DNA of 64,000 bases from Streptomyces sindenensis (GCF_014649035.1 NZ_BMSG01000002.1:248001-312000); one strand, 5' to 3'; shown: positions 9,136 through 19,060, counted from the first letter of the stretch. The notes: a model not told the origin generated them from the letters alone. Numbers and translations are program-made.

Positions 9136-9753
9136 TCACAGCGGCCGCAACACCGGCTCCTTCTGAACCGCTCCCAGAAGCCGGTCGAGCGCCATCTCCA
9201 CGTCTTCCTTCCAGGAGAGCGTCGTCCGCAGCTCCAGCCTCAGCCGTGGGTGCACGGGATGCGGCCGCACGGTCTTGAAGCCGACGGCCAGCAGATGATC
9301 CGCAGGAAGGACGCACGTTCCCCGCTCCGACCGTGCGTCTCCGAACGCCTCGATCGCCTTGAAGCCCCGGCGCAGAACGTCCTTGGCCACCGTCTGAACC
9401 ATGACACGGCCGAGCCCCTGGCCCTGGTACTCGGGAACGATCAGGCCGGTGATGAGCTGCACGGCATCGGGGGAGACCGGGTTGGTCGGGAACGCCGTCG
9501 AACGGGGCACGTACGCGGGCGGGGCGTAGAGCACAAACCCGGCCGGCACGTCGTCCACATAGACCACCCGGCCGCAGGACCCCCACTCCAGGAGAACCGC
9601 GGAAATCCAGGCTTCCTTCTCCAGCTCCGGCTTGCCCGCCTTTACCGCGGCTTCCCCACTGACCGGGTCAAGCTCCCAGAAGACGCACGAGCGGCAACGC
9701 TCGGGGAGATCCGGAAGGTTGTCCAGGGTGAGTGGTACGAGCCGACGCCCCAT
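9136..9753 (-). CDS. GNAT-family N-acetyltransferase
   Basis: A 205-residue protein with the acetyl-CoA-binding segment of the GNAT fold: strand LITGLIVPEY followed by the Q/R-x-x-G-x-G/A motif (QGQGLG, about residues 113-118) and a following helix. The N-terminus has RCRSCVFWELD. It sits where mycobacteria encode the amidase-like regulator CwlM, between trxA and parB, but is unrelated to CwlM. Substrate unknown. It is convergent with trxA and has its own upstream region of about 300 bp. Confidence 0.85.
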   Translation of the reverse strand: MGRRLVPLTLDNLPDLPERCRSCVFWELDPVSGEAAVKAGKPELEKEAWISAVLLEWGSCGRVVYVDDVPAGFVLYAPPAYVPRSTAFPTNPVSPDAVQLITGLIVPEYQGQGLGRVMVQTVAKDVLRRGFKAIEAFGDARSERGTCVLPADHLLAVGFKTVRPHPVHPRLRLELRTTLSWKEDVEMALDRLLGAVQKEPVLRPL

Positions 9754-10057
9754 GACGGCGATTCCTCACTTCCTTCGCCCGCCGCACCCCGTGCGGCCGC
9801 CAGCGCGCTCCGTTCGTGGAACAGGCTGCCGACGAATCCCCCGACGGCACCCAGGCCGAGACCGACTGTGACGAGCCGACTGCGGCTCACTCTTCGCAAG
9901 GCCTCCGCCCTCCTCTGAGATCGATCACGGTGGATGGGCCGTCCCAGAACGCATCGTATCCACCCAGAGGTGATGCGGATACCGAGAGAGGGCAAAGGGC
10001 GGGCCGTGTTCCGGTATGCACCGGCACACGGCCCGCCCTTCGAGGAACCCCTGAGGC
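9754..10057. other. Intergenic region between the GNAT gene and parB
   Basis: About 300 bp without a supportable gene. It should contain the promoter of the minus-strand acetyltransferase and holds the parB terminator (9995-10040). A minus-strand frame across 9642-9995 encodes a hydrophobic stretch but overlaps the acetyltransferase N-terminus and lacks a convincing start. Confidence 0.5.
9995..10040 (-). terminator. Terminator of the parAB operon
   Basis: Perfect 14-bp stem (9995-10008 with 10027-10040) around an 18-nt loop that is itself partly self-complementary, located 18 bp beyond the parB stop codon. Confidence 0.8.
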
Positions 10058-11149
10058 TCAGCCCTCGGCGTCCTCCTCGGACGCCTCGGCGAGTCGGCGC
10101 TCCAGCACCCGGCCCTCGCCGGGAGCGAGGCTGCCGAGAATGCGGTCCAGGTCCTCCATCGAGGCGAACTCCACGACGATCTTGCCCTTCTTCTGCCCCA
10201 GGTCGACCTTCACCCGGGTCTCGAAGCGGTCGGACAGACGTGTTGCCAGGTCGGTCAGGGCGGGGGACAGACGCCCGCCGGCCCTCGGTCCCTTGGACTT
10301 CGGGGAGCTCGTGGGCCGCGAGCCCATCAGCGTCACGATCTCCTCGACCGCCCGCACCGACAGCCCCTCGGCCACGATCCGGTGGGCCAGCCGGTCCTGC
10401 TCCTCGGAATCGTCCACGGACAGCAGGGCCCTGGCATGACCGGCGGAGAGAACCCCTGCGGCAACCCGGCGCTGCACCGGCGGGGAGAGCCGCAGGAGCC
10501 TCAGCGTGTTCGACACCTGCGGACGGGAGCGGCCGATCCGGTCGGCCAGCTGGTCATGGGTGCACTGGAAGTCCTTGAGCAGCTGGTCATACGCAGCGGC
10601 CTCCTCCAGCGGATTCAGCTGAGCCCGGTGAAGGTTCTCCAGCAGCGCGTCCAGCAGCAGCTTCTCGTCGTCCGTGGCGCGGACGATCGTGGGAATCCGC
10701 TCCAGGCCCGCTTCACGGCAAGCCCTCCACCGACGCTCACCCATGATGAGCTCATAGTTGTCCGCGCCCACTTTGCGGACGACGACCGGCTGGAGAAGGC
10801 CGACCTCCTTGATGGAGACGACCAGCTCGGCCAGCGCGTCCTCGTCGAAGACCTCACGGGGCTGACGCGGGTTCGGGGTGATCGCCCCGATCGGCAGCTC
10901 GGCGAAGTACGCACCGGACGTCCCGACACCCTGCTCGGACCGGTCCTCCGGGGCCGACGCCGGCTCCGGCACCACCGGAGAGGACGGCAGCGCGGTCACC
11001 TTCGCGGCGGCCACCCCGCGTTCCGCCGTCAGCACCGGGCCCGTGCCGGACGCCGCGCCGTTTCCGGGCGTCTGCACCTGCTTCTCCTGAGGAGCGGCGG
11101 GGATCAGCGCACCGAGCCCACGCCCCAGTCCTCTACGACGCTCACTCAC
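10058..11149 (-). CDS. parB: Chromosome-partitioning protein ParB
   Basis: A 363-residue CTP-dependent clamp that loads at parS and spreads to build the segregation complex around oriC. After a basic N-terminus that contacts ParA ([14 protein letters not shown]), it has the ParB/Srx nuclease-like domain with the MGERRWRA motif (about 85-165), a helix-turn-helix that reads parS (about 200-240) and a C-terminal dimerisation domain. Its start overlaps the parA stop by 4 bp. In Streptomyces ParB organises regularly spaced complexes in sporulating hyphae. Five perfect parS sites occur in this window. Confidence 0.97.
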   Translation of the reverse strand: MSERRRGLGRGLGALIPAAPQEKQVQTPGNGAASGTGPVLTAERGVAAAKVTALPSSPVVPEPASAPEDRSEQGVGTSGAYFAELPIGAITPNPRQPREVFDEDALAELVVSIKEVGLLQPVVVRKVGADNYELIMGERRWRACREAGLERIPTIVRATDDEKLLLDALLENLHRAQLNPLEEAAAYDQLLKDFQCTHDQLADRIGRSRPQVSNTLRLLRLSPPVQRRVAAGVLSAGHARALLSVDDSEEQDRLAHRIVAEGLSVRAVEEIVTLMGSRPTSSPKSKGPRAGGRLSPALTDLATRLSDRFETRVKVDLGQKKGKIVVEFASMEDLDRILGSLAPGEGRVLERRLAEASEEDAEG

Positions 11150-12222
11150 TGAAGGCCCTCCGCAACGTGTTGCTGGTTGTTCTGACTGCTCGTGTGGGCG
11201 TGCTGAGCCTCGTAGTGCACGCCGACGCCCCGCAGGGCGATCTCCCGCGCGGCTTCGAGGTACGAGAGAGAGCCGCTGGATCCCGGGTCGTAGGTCAGCA
11301 CGGTCTGCCCGTAGCTCGGCGCCTCCGAGATACGCACCGACCGCGGGATGCTCGTCCGCAGCACCTCTTTACCGAAGTGGGTACGCACCTCCTCGGCGAC
11401 CTGGGAGGCGAGCCGCGTCCGGCCGTCGTACATCGTCAGCAGGATCGTCGAGACATGCAGCTCCGGGTTGAGATGGCCCCGCACCAGATCGACGTTGCGC
11501 AGGAGCTGTCCCAGCCCTTCCAGCGCGTAGTACTCGCACTGGATGGGAATCAGCACCTCGGCACCGGCCACCAGGGCGTTCACCGTCAGCAGTCCCAGGG
11601 AGGGCGGGCAGTCGATGAGGATGTAGTCCAGCGGCTGCTCGTACGCCTGGATCGCCCGCTGAAGGCGGCTCTCCCGTGCCACCAGCGAGACCAGCTCGAT
11701 CTCCGCACCGGCGAGATCGATGGTCGCGGGGGCACAGAAGAGACCCTCGACGTCCGGCACGGGCTGGACCACCTCGGAGAGGGGGCGGCTGTCCACCAGA
11801 ACGTCGTAGATCGAGGGGACATCGGCGTGGTGATCGATGCCCAGAGCCGTGGAGGCGTTGCCCTGCGGGTCGAGATCGACCACCAGAACGCGCGCCCCGT
11901 GCAGGGCGAGAGAAGCCGCAAGGTTGACCGTCGTGGTCGTCTTGCCGACCCCGCCCTTCTGGTTGGCCACGACCATGACGCGGGTGCGGTCAGGACGGGG
12001 CAGCCCTTCGCCGGCGCGGCCAAGGGCCTCGACCGCCAGCTGAGCGGCATGGCCGATGGGTGTGTCGTCCATCGGCGGCGGTGTTTCACGTGAAACACCC
12101 TCACCCACGGACTCGGTTCGGGGACCGGGGACCGGTTCGGTCATCGGTCCCGCGATGTTGGCGTCGGACCGCAAGGATTCACTCTCCTCGACTTCAGGCT
12201 CGCAATGAACAGAGCCTGCCAT
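11146..12222 (-). CDS. parA: Chromosome-partitioning ATPase ParA
   Basis: Deviant-Walker ATPase that moves ParB-oriC complexes; in Streptomyces it forms tip-associated and helical assemblies. The product is 358 residues from the ATG at 12222 and starts MAGSVH. A variable N-terminal extension of about 80 residues is followed by the P-loop KGGVGKTT, the A' motif and the Asp segment IDCPPSLG. The frame stays open upstream to 12402, but the longer start would read through a parS site. A second parS (12083-12096) lies within the N-terminal coding part. parA and parB overlap and form one operon with the terminator at 9995. Confidence 0.95.
   Translation of the reverse strand: MAGSVHCEPEVEESESLRSDANIAGPMTEPVPGPRTESVGEGVSRETPPPMDDTPIGHAAQLAVEALGRAGEGLPRPDRTRVMVVANQKGGVGKTTTTVNLAASLALHGARVLVVDLDPQGNASTALGIDHHADVPSIYDVLVDSRPLSEVVQPVPDVEGLFCAPATIDLAGAEIELVSLVARESRLQRAIQAYEQPLDYILIDCPPSLGLLTVNALVAGAEVLIPIQCEYYALEGLGQLLRNVDLVRGHLNPELHVSTILLTMYDGRTRLASQVAEEVRTHFGKEVLRTSIPRSVRISEAPSYGQTVLTYDPGSSGSLSYLEAAREIALRGVGVHYEAQHAHTSSQNNQQHVAEGLQ
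12083..12096. other. parS centromere site inside parA
   Basis: Perfect GTTTCACGTGAAAC located in the coding sequence of the ParA N-terminal extension, where it encodes VSRET. ParB binding here could influence parAB expression (inference). Confidence 0.95.
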
Positions 12223-12368
12223 GCTTTCGGGGTCGTGAACCAGCGAGGCCCGCTGTTCTGTGGATGAATCCGTGCGTGTGGACAACTCGGCCACCCGTCC
12301 GGGCTTGCGGTCGCGCGGCGTGGCAGCCGCACGACCGCGGCTGATGATTCCCTGCAGCAGAGAGCGAC

Positions 12369-12382
12369 GTTTCACGTGAAAC
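12369..12382. other. parS centromere site upstream of parA
   Basis: Perfect GTTTCACGTGAAAC about 147 bp upstream of the parA start, in the rsmG-parA intergenic region that should carry the parAB promoters. It is placed to let ParB feed back on its own operon. Confidence 0.95.
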
Positions 12383-12478
12383 ACGATGCCCCTGCGGAGC
12401 AACTACCAGGCCACGACACTCCGCACGCCGACCGTCCGGAGCGCTCGACCGGATGGCGACGCCGCTTCGCGGCCCGTC

Positions 12479-13198
12479 TCAGCGACGTCGGCGGGTGCGC
12501 CCTGTGCGAGCGGCCTTGGCCCTCTTTGCGGCGAACCTCACACCGCCCGGGCTCTCGCCCACCACGACACGGACCACCGTGGAGAGCGGATCGACCACAC
12601 CCTCACCGACGTGAAGCACCTCGGTCTCCACAACACCCAGCTTGCTGAGCGCGGCCCTGGCGCCGGCGATCTCCTCCTCCGCGGTGTCGCCCTTGAGCGC
12701 GAGCATCTCCCCGTACGGCTTCAGCAGGGGAACGCCCCAGCCCGCCAGCCGGTCCAGCGGCGCCACCGCACGGGCGGTCACCACCTGAACGGGCTGCAGC
12801 GTCCCGAGAACCTCTTCGGCCCGGCCGCGCACGACCGTCACATGGTCCAGGCCGAGCAGCTCGACGACCTCCTGGAGGAAGTTCGTCCGCCGGAGCAGCG
12901 GCTCCAGCAGGGTGATCTTGAGGTCGGGTCGCACCAGGGCCAGCGGGATGCCGGGCAGGCCCGCGCCCGAGCCCACATCGCAGACGGTGACGCCCTCGGG
13001 CACGACCTCGGAGAGCACCGCACAGTTCAGCAGGTGCCGCTCCCACAGCCGGGGGACCTCACGCGGGCCGATCAGACCGCGCTTGACCCCGGCATCCGCC
13101 AGAAGCTCCGCGTACCGGACAGCCTCCGGGAAGAGCTCTCCGAACACCTCCCGCGCCTCCGCAGGTGCCTGGGGGAGCTCTGCTGCCTCCGTCACGGG
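12479..13198 (-). CDS. rsmG: 16S rRNA (guanine-527-N7)-methyltransferase RsmG (GidB)
   Basis: SAM-dependent enzyme that methylates G527 in the 530 loop of 16S rRNA; loss gives low-level streptomycin resistance and altered antibiotic production in Streptomyces. The 239-residue product starts MTEAAELP at a GTG following GGAAGGAC; an ATG 7 codons upstream is possible. It shows the Rossmann SAM motif [15 protein letters not shown] and the family segment [12 protein letters not shown], and ends in a very basic tail. Gene order jag-rsmG-parA-parB is conserved in actinobacteria. Confidence 0.96.
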   Translation of the reverse strand, partial: PVTEAAELPQAPAEAREVFGELFPEAVRYAELLADAGVKRGLIGPREVPRLWERHLLNCAVLSEVVPEGVTVCDVGSGAGLPGIPLALVRPDLKITLLEPLLRRTNFLQEVVELLGLDHVTVVRGRAEEVLGTLQPVQVVTARAVAPLDRLAGWGVPLLKPYGEMLALKGDTAEEEIAGARAALSKLGVVETEVLHVGEGVVDPLSTVVRVVVGESPGGVRFAAKRAKAARTGRTRRRR

Positions 13199-13304
13199 GA
13201 CCGTCCTTCCATACCGCACTAGCGCACTGTGGGTGGCTGACTATCAGGCTGACAAAGATCGGCCCCGCCTGCGTACAGACGGGGCCGACAGTACAAGGAT
13301 CCGG

Positions 13305-13820
13305 TCAGGCCGGGAGAACGACGACGAAGCGCTGCGGCTCCTCGCCCTCCGACTCGCTCCGCAGACCGGCCGCGGCGATCGCGTCGTGCACGACCTTGCG
13401 CTCGAACGGTGTCATCGGGTCCAGCTTCACGGGCTCGCCCGTGCTCTTGACCTCGTTCGCGGCCTTGGCACCCAGTTCCGCGAGGACCGCGCGCTTCTTG
13501 GCCCGGAAGCCGCCGATGTCCAGCATCAGACGGCTGCGGTCACCGGTCTCCCGGTGCACGGCCAGCCGCGTCAGCTCCTGGAGCGCCTCCAGGACCTCAC
13601 CGTCGCGGCCCACGAGCTTCTGGAGGTCGCGTGCCGATTCGCTGATGATCGACACCGCGGCCCGGTCCGCCTCGACGTCCATGTCGATGTCGCCGTCGAG
13701 GTCGGCGATGTCGAGCAGTCCCTCAAGGTAGTCGGCCGCGATCTCGCCCTCCTGCTCCAGGCGCGTCAGGGTGTCGCTGCCCGCCTCAGCGGGGGCCGTG
13801 GAGGTGGTGCCTTCCGTCAC
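13305..13820 (-). CDS. jag: Jag/KhpB RNA-binding protein (KH and R3H domains)
   Basis: A 171-residue protein encoded just downstream of yidC. The acidic N-terminal part is followed by a KH-type domain with the VGRDGEVLEALQ loop (about 75-100) and an R3H domain (about 115-170) with the RxxxH-like segment MTPFERKVVHDAI. The family binds RNA and affects cell elongation in Gram-positives. The GTG at 13820 starts VTEGTTST, 14 bp after the yidC stop. It is the last gene of the rpmH-rnpA-yidD-yidC-jag operon. Confidence 0.92.
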   Translation of the reverse strand: MTEGTTSTAPAEAGSDTLTRLEQEGEIAADYLEGLLDIADLDGDIDMDVEADRAAVSIISESARDLQKLVGRDGEVLEALQELTRLAVHRETGDRSRLMLDIGGFRAKKRAVLAELGAKAANEVKSTGEPVKLDPMTPFERKVVHDAIAAAGLRSESEGEEPQRFVVVLPA

Positions 13821-13834
13821 GGATGGACTCCTTC

Positions 13835-15097
13835 TTACTTCTTGGACGGGTGCTTGGGCCGCTGCGGACCCTTGCGCTGTCCGGACTTGGCTTGGCGTGA
13901 GGAGCCGGAGGCGGACTTGCCCGCCGACTTCGGCTTGCTGTCCTGCGGTGCGTCCTTCTCGAGCGAGGTCTTGGAACCGGCGGCCTCGGGCTCCGTGGCC
14001 TTGGCTCCCGCCGTCGCGTGACCGGTCGTCTGACGCTTCGCCTTGGTCTGGCGCTTGGGCTGCTGGCGCCTGTGCGCCTGGCCGCCCTCGGCGTCGGCCG
14101 CGGCGGTCTCGCTCTTCGCCACCGTGCCGTCCTCCTGGGCCGCGAGACCCAGCTTGCCGAGACCGGTGATGAACTTGCGCTCGATGTCGTTGCGGTCGGA
14201 GCCCTTGGCGACGATCGCCTTGACCATCTTGCGCCGGGTACGGCCACGCACCTCGCCGTGGGAGGTCACGCTCTTGAGCACCCGCTGAAGGTAGGCGTCC
14301 TGCGCCTTGCTGCCCGGCGTCGGGTTCTGGTTGATCACGTACATCTGCTGACCCATGGTCCAGACGTTGGTGGTCAGCCAGTAGACGAGGACACCGACGG
14401 GGAAGTTGATGCCCATCACGGCGAAGATGACCGGGAAGATGTACATCAGCATCTTCTGCTGCTGCATGTACGGGGTCTTCACCGTCAGGTCGACGTTCTT
14501 CGTCATCAGCTGGCGCTGGGTGAAGAACTGCGAGGCCGACATCAGCACGATCATGATCGCGGTGACGATCCGGACGTCGGTGAGGGACGCGTCGAGCGAG
14601 GTGACCTTCTCGACGCTGTCCGTGAACTTCGCGGCCAGCGGAGCGCCGAAGATGTGCGCCTGACGCGCACTGTCCAGCAGGTCCTGGTTGATCGCGCCGA
14701 TCTTCTTGCCCGAGGCGATGGACGACAGCACGTGGTACAGGGCGAAGAAGAACGGGGACTGCGCCAGGATGGGAAGGCACGAGGAGAGCGGGTTGGTGCC
14801 CGTCTCCTTGTACAGCTTCATCATCTCTTCGGACTGACGCTGCTTGTCGTTCTTGTAGCGCTCCTGGATCGCCTTCATCTTCGGCTGGAGCACCTGCATA
14901 TTGCGGGTCGACTTGATCTGCTTCACGAAGAGCGGGATCAGGCAGATCCGGATCAGCACCACCAGGGACACGATCGACAGGCCCCAGGCCCATCCGGAGT
15001 CATCGCCGAAGAGCGCTCCGTAGACCTTGTGGAACTGGACGATGATCCATGAGACAGGTGTGGTGATAAAGCTGAACAGACTGGCAATCGTGTCCAC
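13835..15097 (-). CDS. yidC: Membrane protein insertase YidC
   Basis: Oxa1/Alb3/YidC-family insertase that inserts and folds membrane proteins, alone or with SecYEG. The 420-residue protein starts [11 protein letters not shown], with the signal-anchor-like first helix typical of the Gram-positive form. The conserved hydrophilic hairpin and core helices follow. From about residue 305 a long basic/low-complexity tail ([14 protein letters not shown]) probably contacts the ribosome. It is co-transcribed with yidD only 3 bp upstream and with jag downstream. Confidence 0.97.
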   Translation of the reverse strand: MDTIASLFSFITTPVSWIIVQFHKVYGALFGDDSGWAWGLSIVSLVVLIRICLIPLFVKQIKSTRNMQVLQPKMKAIQERYKNDKQRQSEEMMKLYKETGTNPLSSCLPILAQSPFFFALYHVLSSIASGKKIGAINQDLLDSARQAHIFGAPLAAKFTDSVEKVTSLDASLTDVRIVTAIMIVLMSASQFFTQRQLMTKNVDLTVKTPYMQQQKMLMYIFPVIFAVMGINFPVGVLVYWLTTNVWTMGQQMYVINQNPTPGSKAQDAYLQRVLKSVTSHGEVRGRTRRKMVKAIVAKGSDRNDIERKFITGLGKLGLAAQEDGTVAKSETAAADAEGGQAHRRQQPKRQTKAKRQTTGHATAGAKATEPEAAGSKTSLEKDAPQDSKPKSAGKSASGSSRQAKSGQRKGPQRPKHPSKK

Positions 15098-15100
15098 TAA

Positions 15101-15460
15101 TCAGGCTCCTTGAGCATTGGGCGAGGTCTCTGCGGCCGGGCTCGGAGGTTCGGAGACCGACCCCCCGGACGGCACTTCAGCGGCGGACTCCCCGCCCTTT
15201 TCGCCGCGCAGGGCGTTGCGCAGCAGCTCGTGCCACCGCGGACGCTTACGAGGCGGAACATGATCCACACCACCGGGTGACCACGGGTTGCACCGCAGGA
15301 TGCGCCAAGCGGTCAGCGCTGTTCCCTTGATGGCGCCGTGCCTGTCGATCGACGTATATCCATAGTGGGAACACGACGGGTAATAACGGCAGACAGGCCC
15401 GAGGAGTGGACTGATCGTCCACTGGTACAGCTTGATGAGAGCAAGCAGCGGGTACTTCAT
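15101..15460 (-). CDS. yidD: Membrane protein insertion efficiency factor YidD
   Basis: A 119-residue small protein with the family signature of cysteine- and aromatic-rich motifs: [20 protein letters not shown] and the [14 protein letters not shown] segment. It is peripheral to the inner membrane and assists YidC-dependent insertion. The start overlaps the rnpA stop by 4 bp. The C-terminal 35 residues beyond the RKRPRW motif are low-complexity and specific to this lineage. Confidence 0.95.
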   Translation of the reverse strand: MKYPLLALIKLYQWTISPLLGPVCRYYPSCSHYGYTSIDRHGAIKGTALTAWRILRCNPWSPGGVDHVPPRKRPRWHELLRNALRGEKGGESAAEVPSGGSVSEPPSPAAETSPNAQGA

Positions 15461-15828
15461 CGCGCGCCCCCTCCCAGCAGCCGCTGAAGAGCGGCATCCA
15501 GGTCTCGGGCCAGCTGTGCATGGTCGGCGTCGCCCGCACCGGGCAGCGCCCGTACGACAACAAGGCTACCGGGGGGCAGCTGAGCCAGCCGGTCCCGGAC
15601 CAGGTGGCGAAGCCTCCGTTTCACCGCGGTGCGGACGACGGCTCCCCCCACGGCCTTGCTGACAACGAAACCCGCACGCGGCGGGGGAACAGTCTCCCCC
15701 GTCACGTGCGGGTCCGTTTCACCGCTGCGTAGATGGACGACGAGCAGCGGACGTCCGGCTCGACGTCCTCGTCGTACCGCGGTCGCGAAGTCCTCGCGCC
15801 GCCTCAGCCGATTCTCGGTAGGCAGCAC
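15457..15828 (-). CDS. rnpA: Ribonuclease P protein component
   Basis: Protein subunit that assists the RNase P RNA in 5' maturation of tRNA. The 123-residue product carries [21 protein letters not shown] at the N-terminus and the RNR-type signature [11 protein letters not shown]. It is 19 bp downstream of rpmH, the near-universal bacterial pairing, and overlaps yidD. Confidence 0.96.
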   Translation of the reverse strand: MLPTENRLRRREDFATAVRRGRRAGRPLLVVHLRSGETDPHVTGETVPPPRAGFVVSKAVGGAVVRTAVKRRLRHLVRDRLAQLPPGSLVVVRALPGAGDADHAQLARDLDAALQRLLGGGAR

Positions 15829-15847
15829 GTCATGGACCTGTTAGCGA

Positions 15848-15985
15848 TCAGGCGGACAGGCTGCTGCGGCCCTTGCCGCGGCGGTTCGCGAGGATCGCAC
15901 GGCCGGCACGGGTACGCATGCGCAGACGGAAGCCGTGGGTCTTGGCGCGACGGCGGTTGTTCGGCTGGAAGGTGCGCTTGCTCAC
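15848..15985 (-). CDS. rpmH: 50S ribosomal protein L34
   Basis: A 45-residue basic ribosomal protein (starts [13 protein letters not shown], ends GRSSLSA) from a GTG at 15985. It is the first gene of the minus-strand operon rpmH-rnpA-yidD-yidC-jag and is divergent from dnaA across a 381-bp regulatory region. Confidence 0.98.
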
Positions 15986-16205
15986 TCGGGGGCTCCAGAA
16001 ATGATTCGTGTCTTGGCGGGACATCGCCTGGCTGTCACCGTGCGCCCACGAGGAACTCGCGTAAACGCCTTAGTGCACCGCTTCACAATCACAGATCGTG
16101 ATCTTTGCCCATCGGAGGCAGGCGGCAGCAGCCATCGACAACTCGACCTGGTCACGGTACGCGCGGCTACGCCATCCGGTCAAACCAGCTCCGCGCGGCC
16201 CCCCA

Positions 16206-16226
16206 TTGTGCACAGCCTGTGGACAA
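16206..16226. promoter_or_regulatory. Two DnaA boxes upstream of the dnaA promoter
   Basis: TTGTGCACA (16206-16214, one mismatch) and the perfect Streptomyces consensus TTGTCCACA on the minus strand (16218-16226). The second ends 4 bp before the candidate -35 element, a position suited to autorepression of dnaA. Confidence 0.85.
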
Positions 16227-16230
16227 CAAC

Positions 16231-16260
16231 TTGAACCGCGCGGGTCGGCCTGACTACCGT
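16231..16260 (+). promoter_or_regulatory. Candidate dnaA promoter
   Basis: TTGAAC (16231-16236) and TACCGT (16255-16260) are spaced by 18 bp, about 107 bp upstream of the dnaA start codon and directly beside the DnaA boxes. The -10 element is weak, so the assignment rests partly on position. Confidence 0.6.
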
Positions 16261-16366
16261 GGCTGAACTCCGGTTCTTTTCCTTCCCGACTGCCGGGCCT
16301 CACCCCACCCGACCCATCCCGTCCCGAGAACCACACATTCGTGGGACATGCGAGAGAGCGTGCCTT

Positions 16367-18295
16367 GTGGCTGACGTACCTGCCGATCTTGCCGCAGTGT
16401 GGCCGCGAGTGCTGGAACAACTCCTCGGGGAGGGCCAGCAGGGCATCGAGCCGAAGGACAAGCAGTGGATCGAGCGCTGCCAGCCGCTGGCACTCGTCGC
16501 CGACACCGCACTGCTGGCCGTCCCCAACGAATGGGGCAAGCGCGTCCTGGAGGGCCGGCTCGCGCCGCTCATCAGCGAGTCGCTGACCCGGGAGTGCGGC
16601 CGCCCCATCCGGATCGCGATCACCGTCGACGACTCGGCGGGCGATTCCCCCGCTCCGCCGGCGCCTCCGATGCACCCGTCGCATCAGCCGCACGGGAGCC
16701 AGCAGGACCACCGCTACCCGGCGCAGCCGCGCGACGACGCTCCTCGGGGGGACGCGTACGACGGATACGGCCACCGGCCCTCCGACGACGGCATGCCGAC
16801 GGCCCGTCCGGCCTACCCCGACTACCAGCAGCAACGCCCGGAGCCTGGCGCCTGGCCGCGTACCCAGGAGGATCTCTCCTGGCAGCAGCCGCGGCACAGC
16901 GGCTACCAGGACCGCGAGCAGCCGGCCGGTGAGCCGTACCGCGAGAGTGACGCGTACCGGGAGAGCGAGCAGTACCGGGAGCAGCCCGCCGAGCAGTACC
17001 GCGAGAGCGAGCAGTACCGGGACCAGTCCGCCGAGCAGTGGCGCGAGCCGTACGGCACCGGGCGTCCGCAGCAGCCGAGCCACGACTACCGGTCGCAGCC
17101 GCCCGAGCGCCAGGGGTACGAGCAGCAGCGCCCCGACCGCCAGGACCAGCAGCAGCCGCAGCACCGCCAGACCGGTCCGGGCCACGGCCCCGGGCGCACC
17201 GGCGGCTCGGTCCCCGGTCCGATGGGCGCTCAGCCGGCCCCCGCGCCGGGCCCCGGCGAACCGCATGCCCGGCTGAATCCGAAGTACCTCTTCGACACCT
17301 TCGTCATCGGGGCGTCCAACCGGTTCGCGCACGCCGCGGCCGTCGCCGTGGCCGAGGCGCCCGCGAAGGCGTACAACCCCCTGTTCATCTACGGGGAGTC
17401 GGGGCTCGGAAAGACCCACCTGCTGCACGCGATCGGGCACTACGCGCGGAGCCTCTACCCGGGGACCCGGGTGCGGTACGTGAGCTCGGAGGAGTTCACC
17501 AACGAGTTCATCAACTCGATCCGCGACGGGAAGGGCGACACCTTCCGCAAGCGCTACCGGGATGTGGACATCCTGCTGGTCGACGACATCCAGTTCCTGG
17601 CGAGCAAGGAGTCGACGCAGGAGGAGTTCTTCCACACCTTCAATACGCTGCACAACGCGAACAAGCAGATCGTGCTCTCCTCCGACCGGCCGCCCAAGCA
17701 ACTGGTGACGCTGGAGGACCGGCTGCGCAACCGCTTCGAGTGGGGTCTGACGACCGATGTCCAGCCGCCCGAGCTGGAGACCCGGATCGCGATCCTCCGC
17801 AAGAAGGCGGTGCAGGAGCAGCTCAACGCCCCGCCGGAGGTACTGGAGTTCATCGCCTCGCGGATCTCGCGCAACATCCGTGAGCTGGAGGGCGCCCTGA
17901 TCCGGGTGACCGCCTTCGCCTCGCTGAACCGGCAGCCGGTGGACCTCGGACTGACCGAGATCGTCCTCAAGGACCTGATCCCGGGCGGCGAGGAGTCGGC
18001 CCCGGAGATCACGGCGCCGGCCATCATGGCGGCCACCGCGGACTACTTCGGGCTCACCGTGGACGACCTCTGCGGATCCTCGCGCAGCCGGGTGCTGGTG
18101 ACGGCACGCCAGATCGCCATGTATCTCTGCCGCGAGCTGACCGACCTCTCGCTGCCGAAGATCGGCGCGCAGTTCGGCGGCCGTGACCATACGACGGTGA
18201 TGCACGCGGACCGGAAGATCCGGGCACTGATGGCGGAGCGCCGTTCCATCTACAACCAGGTCACCGAGCTGACCAACCGCATCAAGAACGGCTGA
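16367..18295 (+). CDS. dnaA: Chromosomal replication initiator DnaA
   Basis: AAA+ initiator that binds DnaA boxes in oriC and melts the origin. The 642-residue protein starts [12 protein letters not shown] at a GTG at 16367. Domain I covers about 1-95. A very long acidic/Q/Y/R-rich domain II (about 100-300), typical of Streptomyces, contains YRES and EQYRE repeats. The AAA+ domain III has Walker [14 protein letters not shown] and Walker B LLVDDIQF. Domain IV ends with the box-recognition signature [11 protein letters not shown]. Mid-gene sequence is unlikely to be the start because the family N-terminus aligns at 16367. A strong terminator follows at 18440. Confidence 0.98.
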   Translation: MADVPADLAAVWPRVLEQLLGEGQQGIEPKDKQWIERCQPLALVADTALLAVPNEWGKRVLEGRLAPLISESLTRECGRPIRIAITVDDSAGDSPAPPAPPMHPSHQPHGSQQDHRYPAQPRDDAPRGDAYDGYGHRPSDDGMPTARPAYPDYQQQRPEPGAWPRTQEDLSWQQPRHSGYQDREQPAGEPYRESDAYRESEQYREQPAEQYRESEQYRDQSAEQWREPYGTGRPQQPSHDYRSQPPERQGYEQQRPDRQDQQQPQHRQTGPGHGPGRTGGSVPGPMGAQPAPAPGPGEPHARLNPKYLFDTFVIGASNRFAHAAAVAVAEAPAKAYNPLFIYGESGLGKTHLLHAIGHYARSLYPGTRVRYVSSEEFTNEFINSIRDGKGDTFRKRYRDVDILLVDDIQFLASKESTQEEFFHTFNTLHNANKQIVLSSDRPPKQLVTLEDRLRNRFEWGLTTDVQPPELETRIAILRKKAVQEQLNAPPEVLEFIASRISRNIRELEGALIRVTAFASLNRQPVDLGLTEIVLKDLIPGGEESAPEITAPAIMAATADYFGLTVDDLCGSSRSRVLVTARQIAMYLCRELTDLSLPKIGAQFGGRDHTTVMHADRKIRALMAERRSIYNQVTELTNRIKNG

Positions 18296-18337
18296 CCCCG
18301 GCTCCCGCCCCGCGCCCCTCCCGCAAGCCCTCTCAAG

Positions 18338-18361
18338 CCCTCCTGCAGGCCCTCCTGCAGG
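18338..18361. repeat. Short 12-bp tandem repeat after dnaA
   Basis: Two perfect copies of CCCTCCTGCAGG, with a partial third (CCCTC), in the dnaA 3' flank. No function is apparent. Confidence 0.7.
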
Positions 18362-18439
18362 CCCTCACCCGCTCGCAACCGGCTTGCCGGCCTCTCCTGA
18401 GGCCTTCGTCCGCTGCTTCTCCCGAAGCGTTTCTCCGAG

Positions 18440-18481
18440 GCGTCTGCCGCGGACCTCCCACGGTCCGCGGCAGACGCTTTT
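18440..18481 (+). terminator. dnaA terminator
   Basis: Perfect 16-bp stem (18440-18455 with 18462-18477), 6-nt loop, followed by TTTT. It lies between dnaA and the first DnaA box of oriC. Confidence 0.9.
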
Positions 18482-18552
18482 CGCGTTTCCGGAGCCCGCG
18501 ACGAGCGCCCCGCCGCACCCCCGCTGTTCGAATACGGGCAGCTCAGAGGCCC

Positions 18553-19060
18553 TTCTCCACAGATGTGCGAACAATTTTCCGTCCACAGCCTGGGGACCGG
18601 GAAGTTGTCCATATTGCGTCCACAGGGCCCGCTGCCGATACTCCATCAGGCCAGGTCACGTGGTTGGGGATTTGTGGCCAACGATGATCCACAGCCTGTG
18701 GACAGAATCTTCGTCCACAAGGGGGTGTCGATGTTGTCCACCGGCAGCCCACAGGCTGGGCAGTGTTGTCCCCAGCTTTGCCCTGCTTCTCCACACCCCT
18801 GTCCACTGTTCGGCAACGCAACACTCGCTCTCACCGCCCGGAGTGAAAGGCGTCACACCAAGGGGCTGGGTTGGGCTGTGGGGAACAGGGGTAAAGCTGG
18901 GGACAGGTCTGGGGAGAAGTGGCCCCCTCCTGTGCATCGGGTGTGCAGAACTTCCGCCCATCCACAGAAGGCCCGGGTTGTCCACGGGTGCCACCCACAG
19001 GACCGGTGGACAAAAAACAGTCGCTGACCTGCGCAAACGACGTTATCCACGGTATCCACA
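18553..19060. other. Chromosomal replication origin oriC
   Basis: The gene-free 1,001 bp between dnaA and dnaN holds at least 17 DnaA-box-like 9-mers. Plus strand starts: 18553, 18579, 18605, 18616, 18685, 18711, 18734, 18766, 18787, 18799, 18958, 18978, 19043, 19052. Minus strand starts: 18697, 18877, 19005. Sequences are TTGTCCACA or close variants (TTCTCCACA, CTGTCCACA, TTATCCACG). They fall in two groups, about 18550-18810 and 18955-19060, separated by a 150-bp box-poor spacer, as described for other Streptomyces origins. An AT-richer stretch with TAC trinucleotide repeats (about 19064-19078) borders the right group. Confidence 0.95.

Larger units (their letters stand above)
15986..16366. 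promoter_or_regulatory. rpmH-dnaA divergent promoter region
   Basis: 381 bp without a gene. It must carry minus-strand promoters for the rpmH operon and holds the candidate dnaA promoter at 16231-16260 with two DnaA boxes just upstream. The AT-richer stretch around 16083-16110, with ATCAC/GTGAT inverted arms, is a likely rpmH control region (weak inference). Confidence 0.6.

Noticed and set aside
9642..9995. Minus-strand frame with a hydrophobic segment (VTVGLGLGAVGGFVGS) between parB and the GNAT gene
   Set aside because: It overlaps the start of the acetyltransferase gene in another frame, has poor codon bias at both ends and no clear ribosome-binding site.
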